This document shows, in pieces, positions 32,355 through 33,678 of a stretch of DNA of 33,678 bases. The stretch's first letter is position 1. The number at the start of each line of letters is the position of its first letter. A model generated the notes under the pieces. That model did no database searches. It was given only the letters and a program-made list of their open reading frames with translations, and was not told the origin of the DNA. The translations under genes were made by a program, and so were the position numbers. Source of the stretch: an uncultured Alphaproteobacteria bacterium (GTDB lineage: Bacteria > Pseudomonadota > Alphaproteobacteria > HIMB59 > GCA-002718135); the NCBI GenBank assembly GCA_902522865.1, contig CABYXC010000014.1, positions 1 through 33,678 of the forward strand. The letters are read 5' to 3'.

Positions 32355-32741
32355 ATGAAATATATAATTTTATTATTATTAATCATAACAAATTTTGAAA
32401 TAATGGCAAAAAAAATCTCAGAACTTAATTGGCAAAAAAGACTACTGATCGTATCTTATGAAAATAAAGAGGATGAATTACTCATACAAACTAAAAAATT
32501 CATAATAAGTAATAATTGTAAAATTAATGATAGAAAATTAGATATTATTTATTTTGAAAAATTTTTAAACGAGAAATTTGAGACTCCAAAATTTATTGAA
32601 AGTAAAAAAGGTATTTGGTTAATAGGTTATGATGGGGGAATTAAAGATTTTAGCTCTGATGATAAAATATTGTTAAGACTTTTTGAAGTTATTGATTCTA
32701 TGCCAATGAGAAAACAAGAAATGATTAATGATAAATGTTAA
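32355..32741 (+). CDS. DUF4174 exported protein
   Basis: 128 residues. The N-terminus MKYIILLLLIITNFEIMA is a signal peptide with probable cleavage near KKISELNW. The mature part has LNWQKRLLIVSYENKEDELL, NDRKLDIIYFEKFL, WLIGYDGGIKDFS (the GxDGxxK strand) and the closing IDSMPMRKQEM, which together match DUF4174, a thioredoxin-like periplasmic family of unknown function. No CxxC is present, so it is not a redox thioredoxin. The ATG is 5 nt after the tRNA-Thr CCA, so the messenger becomes nearly leaderless once the tRNA is processed. It abuts the convergent hydrolase gene with no spacer. Confidence 0.8.
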   Translation: MKYIILLLLIITNFEIMAKKISELNWQKRLLIVSYENKEDELLIQTKKFIISNNCKINDRKLDIIYFEKFLNEKFETPKFIESKKGIWLIGYDGGIKDFSSDDKILLRLFEVIDSMPMRKQEMINDKC

Positions 32742-33678
32742 TTATTTTTTTGTGTCAATATTTTGATAAATAGCTGTTTCTATTTCATTATAGGTTTTGA
32801 GGGAAATCTCATTTAAGTAAGGGAGCATTTGCATGAATATTGCACATCCAATTTTATTTTCAAAATCAATCCAAAAAAAACTATTAAAAATTCCTGTCCA
32901 AAATATACTACCTTTTGGACGACCTTCATTTGTTTTTTGATTATTAATCATAAAACCATAACCAAATTTCTTTTCAATATTATCATCATAGTCTAAGGAA
33001 GCGGATAACTCAGCATCGACTGAAGGCATTCTTTTAACTTCTAGTGATCCTATTTGATTTCTTTTCATCAAGTTTATTGATTCTTGAGAAATAATTTCAT
33101 TGTTTTCTTTTAGAAATAATCTCATAAATTTAGCATAATCTTGAGTTGTTGACAGTAATCCTCCACCACCAGCATGAAAGGTTTTATTAATTTTATTTTC
33201 TTGCTCATCAGCTCTTTCTTGATCAATTTTAATTTGATCTTGAGTGTAATTATATACATATGCAAGATCTTTAAATTTTGTATTATCTAAATGAAAAGTG
33301 GTGTTATTCATACCTAGTTTATTGAATAAATTTTCTTTCATATATTCGTTTAATTTTTTGTTCGAAATTTTTTCAATTATATAACCTAATATGTCTATTC
33401 CAATACCGTAATTCCATCTTTCTCCCGGTTCAAATAAAATTGGAGCATCTAGAAAATCCGCACCATCATCTTTTAAATCTTGTAATAATTTATTATCAAC
33501 TAAGTATTTAATTTCAGGATTTAAGAACTGGTATCCATAACCTGAGGTATGATTTAATAAGTGCTTAATTTTTATATTTGATTTAGGTTTTATGTAATTA
33601 ATTTTGTTATCTGTTTTTTTGATGATTTTTACATCAGAAAATCGCTTATCAATGTCTTGTAAATTTGTTTCTAAACTA
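32742..33678 (-). CDS. serine beta-lactamase-family hydrolase (class C/EstB type), N-terminus outside window
   Basis: The frame stays open to the window edge, so the 312 residues seen lack the N-terminus and the SxxK active-site motif. Visible parts of the PF00144 fold are LLNHTSGYGYQF, PILFEPGERWNYGIGIDILG (with the Tyr of the YxN-like motif), the LFNKLGMNNTTFH element, and FHAGGGGLLSTTQDYAKFM, which supplies the HxG-like strand region. The C-terminal FGYGFMINNQ and IFWTGIFNSFFWIDFENKIG match the last strands. Members are esterases, D-amino-acid peptidases or transesterases; true beta-lactamase activity cannot be inferred. The ATG at 33341 is internal and not the start. Confidence 0.85.
   Translation of the reverse strand, partial: SLETNLQDIDKRFSDVKIIKKTDNKINYIKPKSNIKIKHLLNHTSGYGYQFLNPEIKYLVDNKLLQDLKDDGADFLDAPILFEPGERWNYGIGIDILGYIIEKISNKKLNEYMKENLFNKLGMNNTTFHLDNTKFKDLAYVYNYTQDQIKIDQERADEQENKINKTFHAGGGGLLSTTQDYAKFMRLFLKENNEIISQESINLMKRNQIGSLEVKRMPSVDAELSASLDYDDNIEKKFGYGFMINNQKTNEGRPKGSIFWTGIFNSFFWIDFENKIGCAIFMQMLPYLNEISLKTYNEIETAIYQNIDTKK

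Noticed and set aside
32742..33341. 199-residue complete hydrolase starting at 33341
   Set aside because: Coding continues upstream with clear family motifs (HTSGYGY, PGERWNYG) to the window edge, so the gene is truncated by the window and the ATG is internal.
32742..33678. Antibiotic resistance beta-lactamase
   Set aside because: The family is dominated by esterases and peptidases; the SxxK motif is outside the window and nothing specific to a true beta-lactamase is visible.

Overview
The window is AT-rich (roughly 30% GC by eye), densely packed and full of ATGA-type gene overlaps. It has no insertion sequences, prophage genes or CRISPR arrays. Gene content and order point to a streamlined marine alphaproteobacterium of the SAR11/HIMB59 type. 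The evidence is an alphaproteobacterial-type ParE C-terminus, the murA–hisG–hisD–infA–yacG–tRNA-Phe block (a reduced form of a common alphaproteobacterial neighbourhood), an MntX-like manganese transporter beside MntR, and periplasmic-binding-protein ABC transport of sugars. The exact clade is an inference.

Layout: (1) 1–4979: 3' end of parE, then glpK; a class I glutamine amidotransferase on the other strand; divergent from it iolE overlapping a class II cytochrome c. (2) 4976–7424, minus strand: an amino-acid-type ABC permease pair without its ATPase or binding protein, and a GT9 glycosyltransferase. (3) 7648–12868, minus strand: mntX, a DUF2256 zinc ribbon, a tiny basic protein, murA, hisG, hisD, infA, yacG (59 aa) and tRNA-Phe. 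mntR diverges from mntX across a strong dyad symmetry that is a good candidate MntR operator. (4) 13379–24552, minus strand: a nine-gene run that reads as one transcription unit: sugar-type binding protein, two permeases, two tandem 720-residue ADP-ribosylglycohydrolase-fold proteins with a C-terminal concanavalin-like domain, aldo/keto reductase, MFS transporter, nitrilase-family amidase and methyltransferase. It ends at a clear intrinsic terminator. An HpcH/HpaI-type aldolase diverges from its promoter end. (5) 25658–29091, minus strand: a Mu-like GST, a 2-hydroxychromene-2-carboxylate isomerase-like protein, a 38-residue membrane peptide and an Uup-type ABC-F ATPase. (6) 29290–30850, plus strand: three small ferredoxin-like (Dabb/monooxygenase-like) proteins, the first two with near-perfect Shine-Dalgarno sequences; a second MFS transporter of the same family as the first faces them. 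(7) 32275–33678: tRNA-Thr with a DUF4174 exported protein starting 5 nt after it, and a truncated serine beta-lactamase-family hydrolase.

The two most novel-looking systems are the ABC/tandem-glycohydrolase operon and the three-gene Dabb cassette. The first probably imports a glycosylated small molecule, cleaves it in the cytoplasm, and passes products to the reductase and aldolase. The second is divergent from two glutathione-linked enzymes. Both functional readings are inferences from family and context; substrates cannot be read from the sequence.
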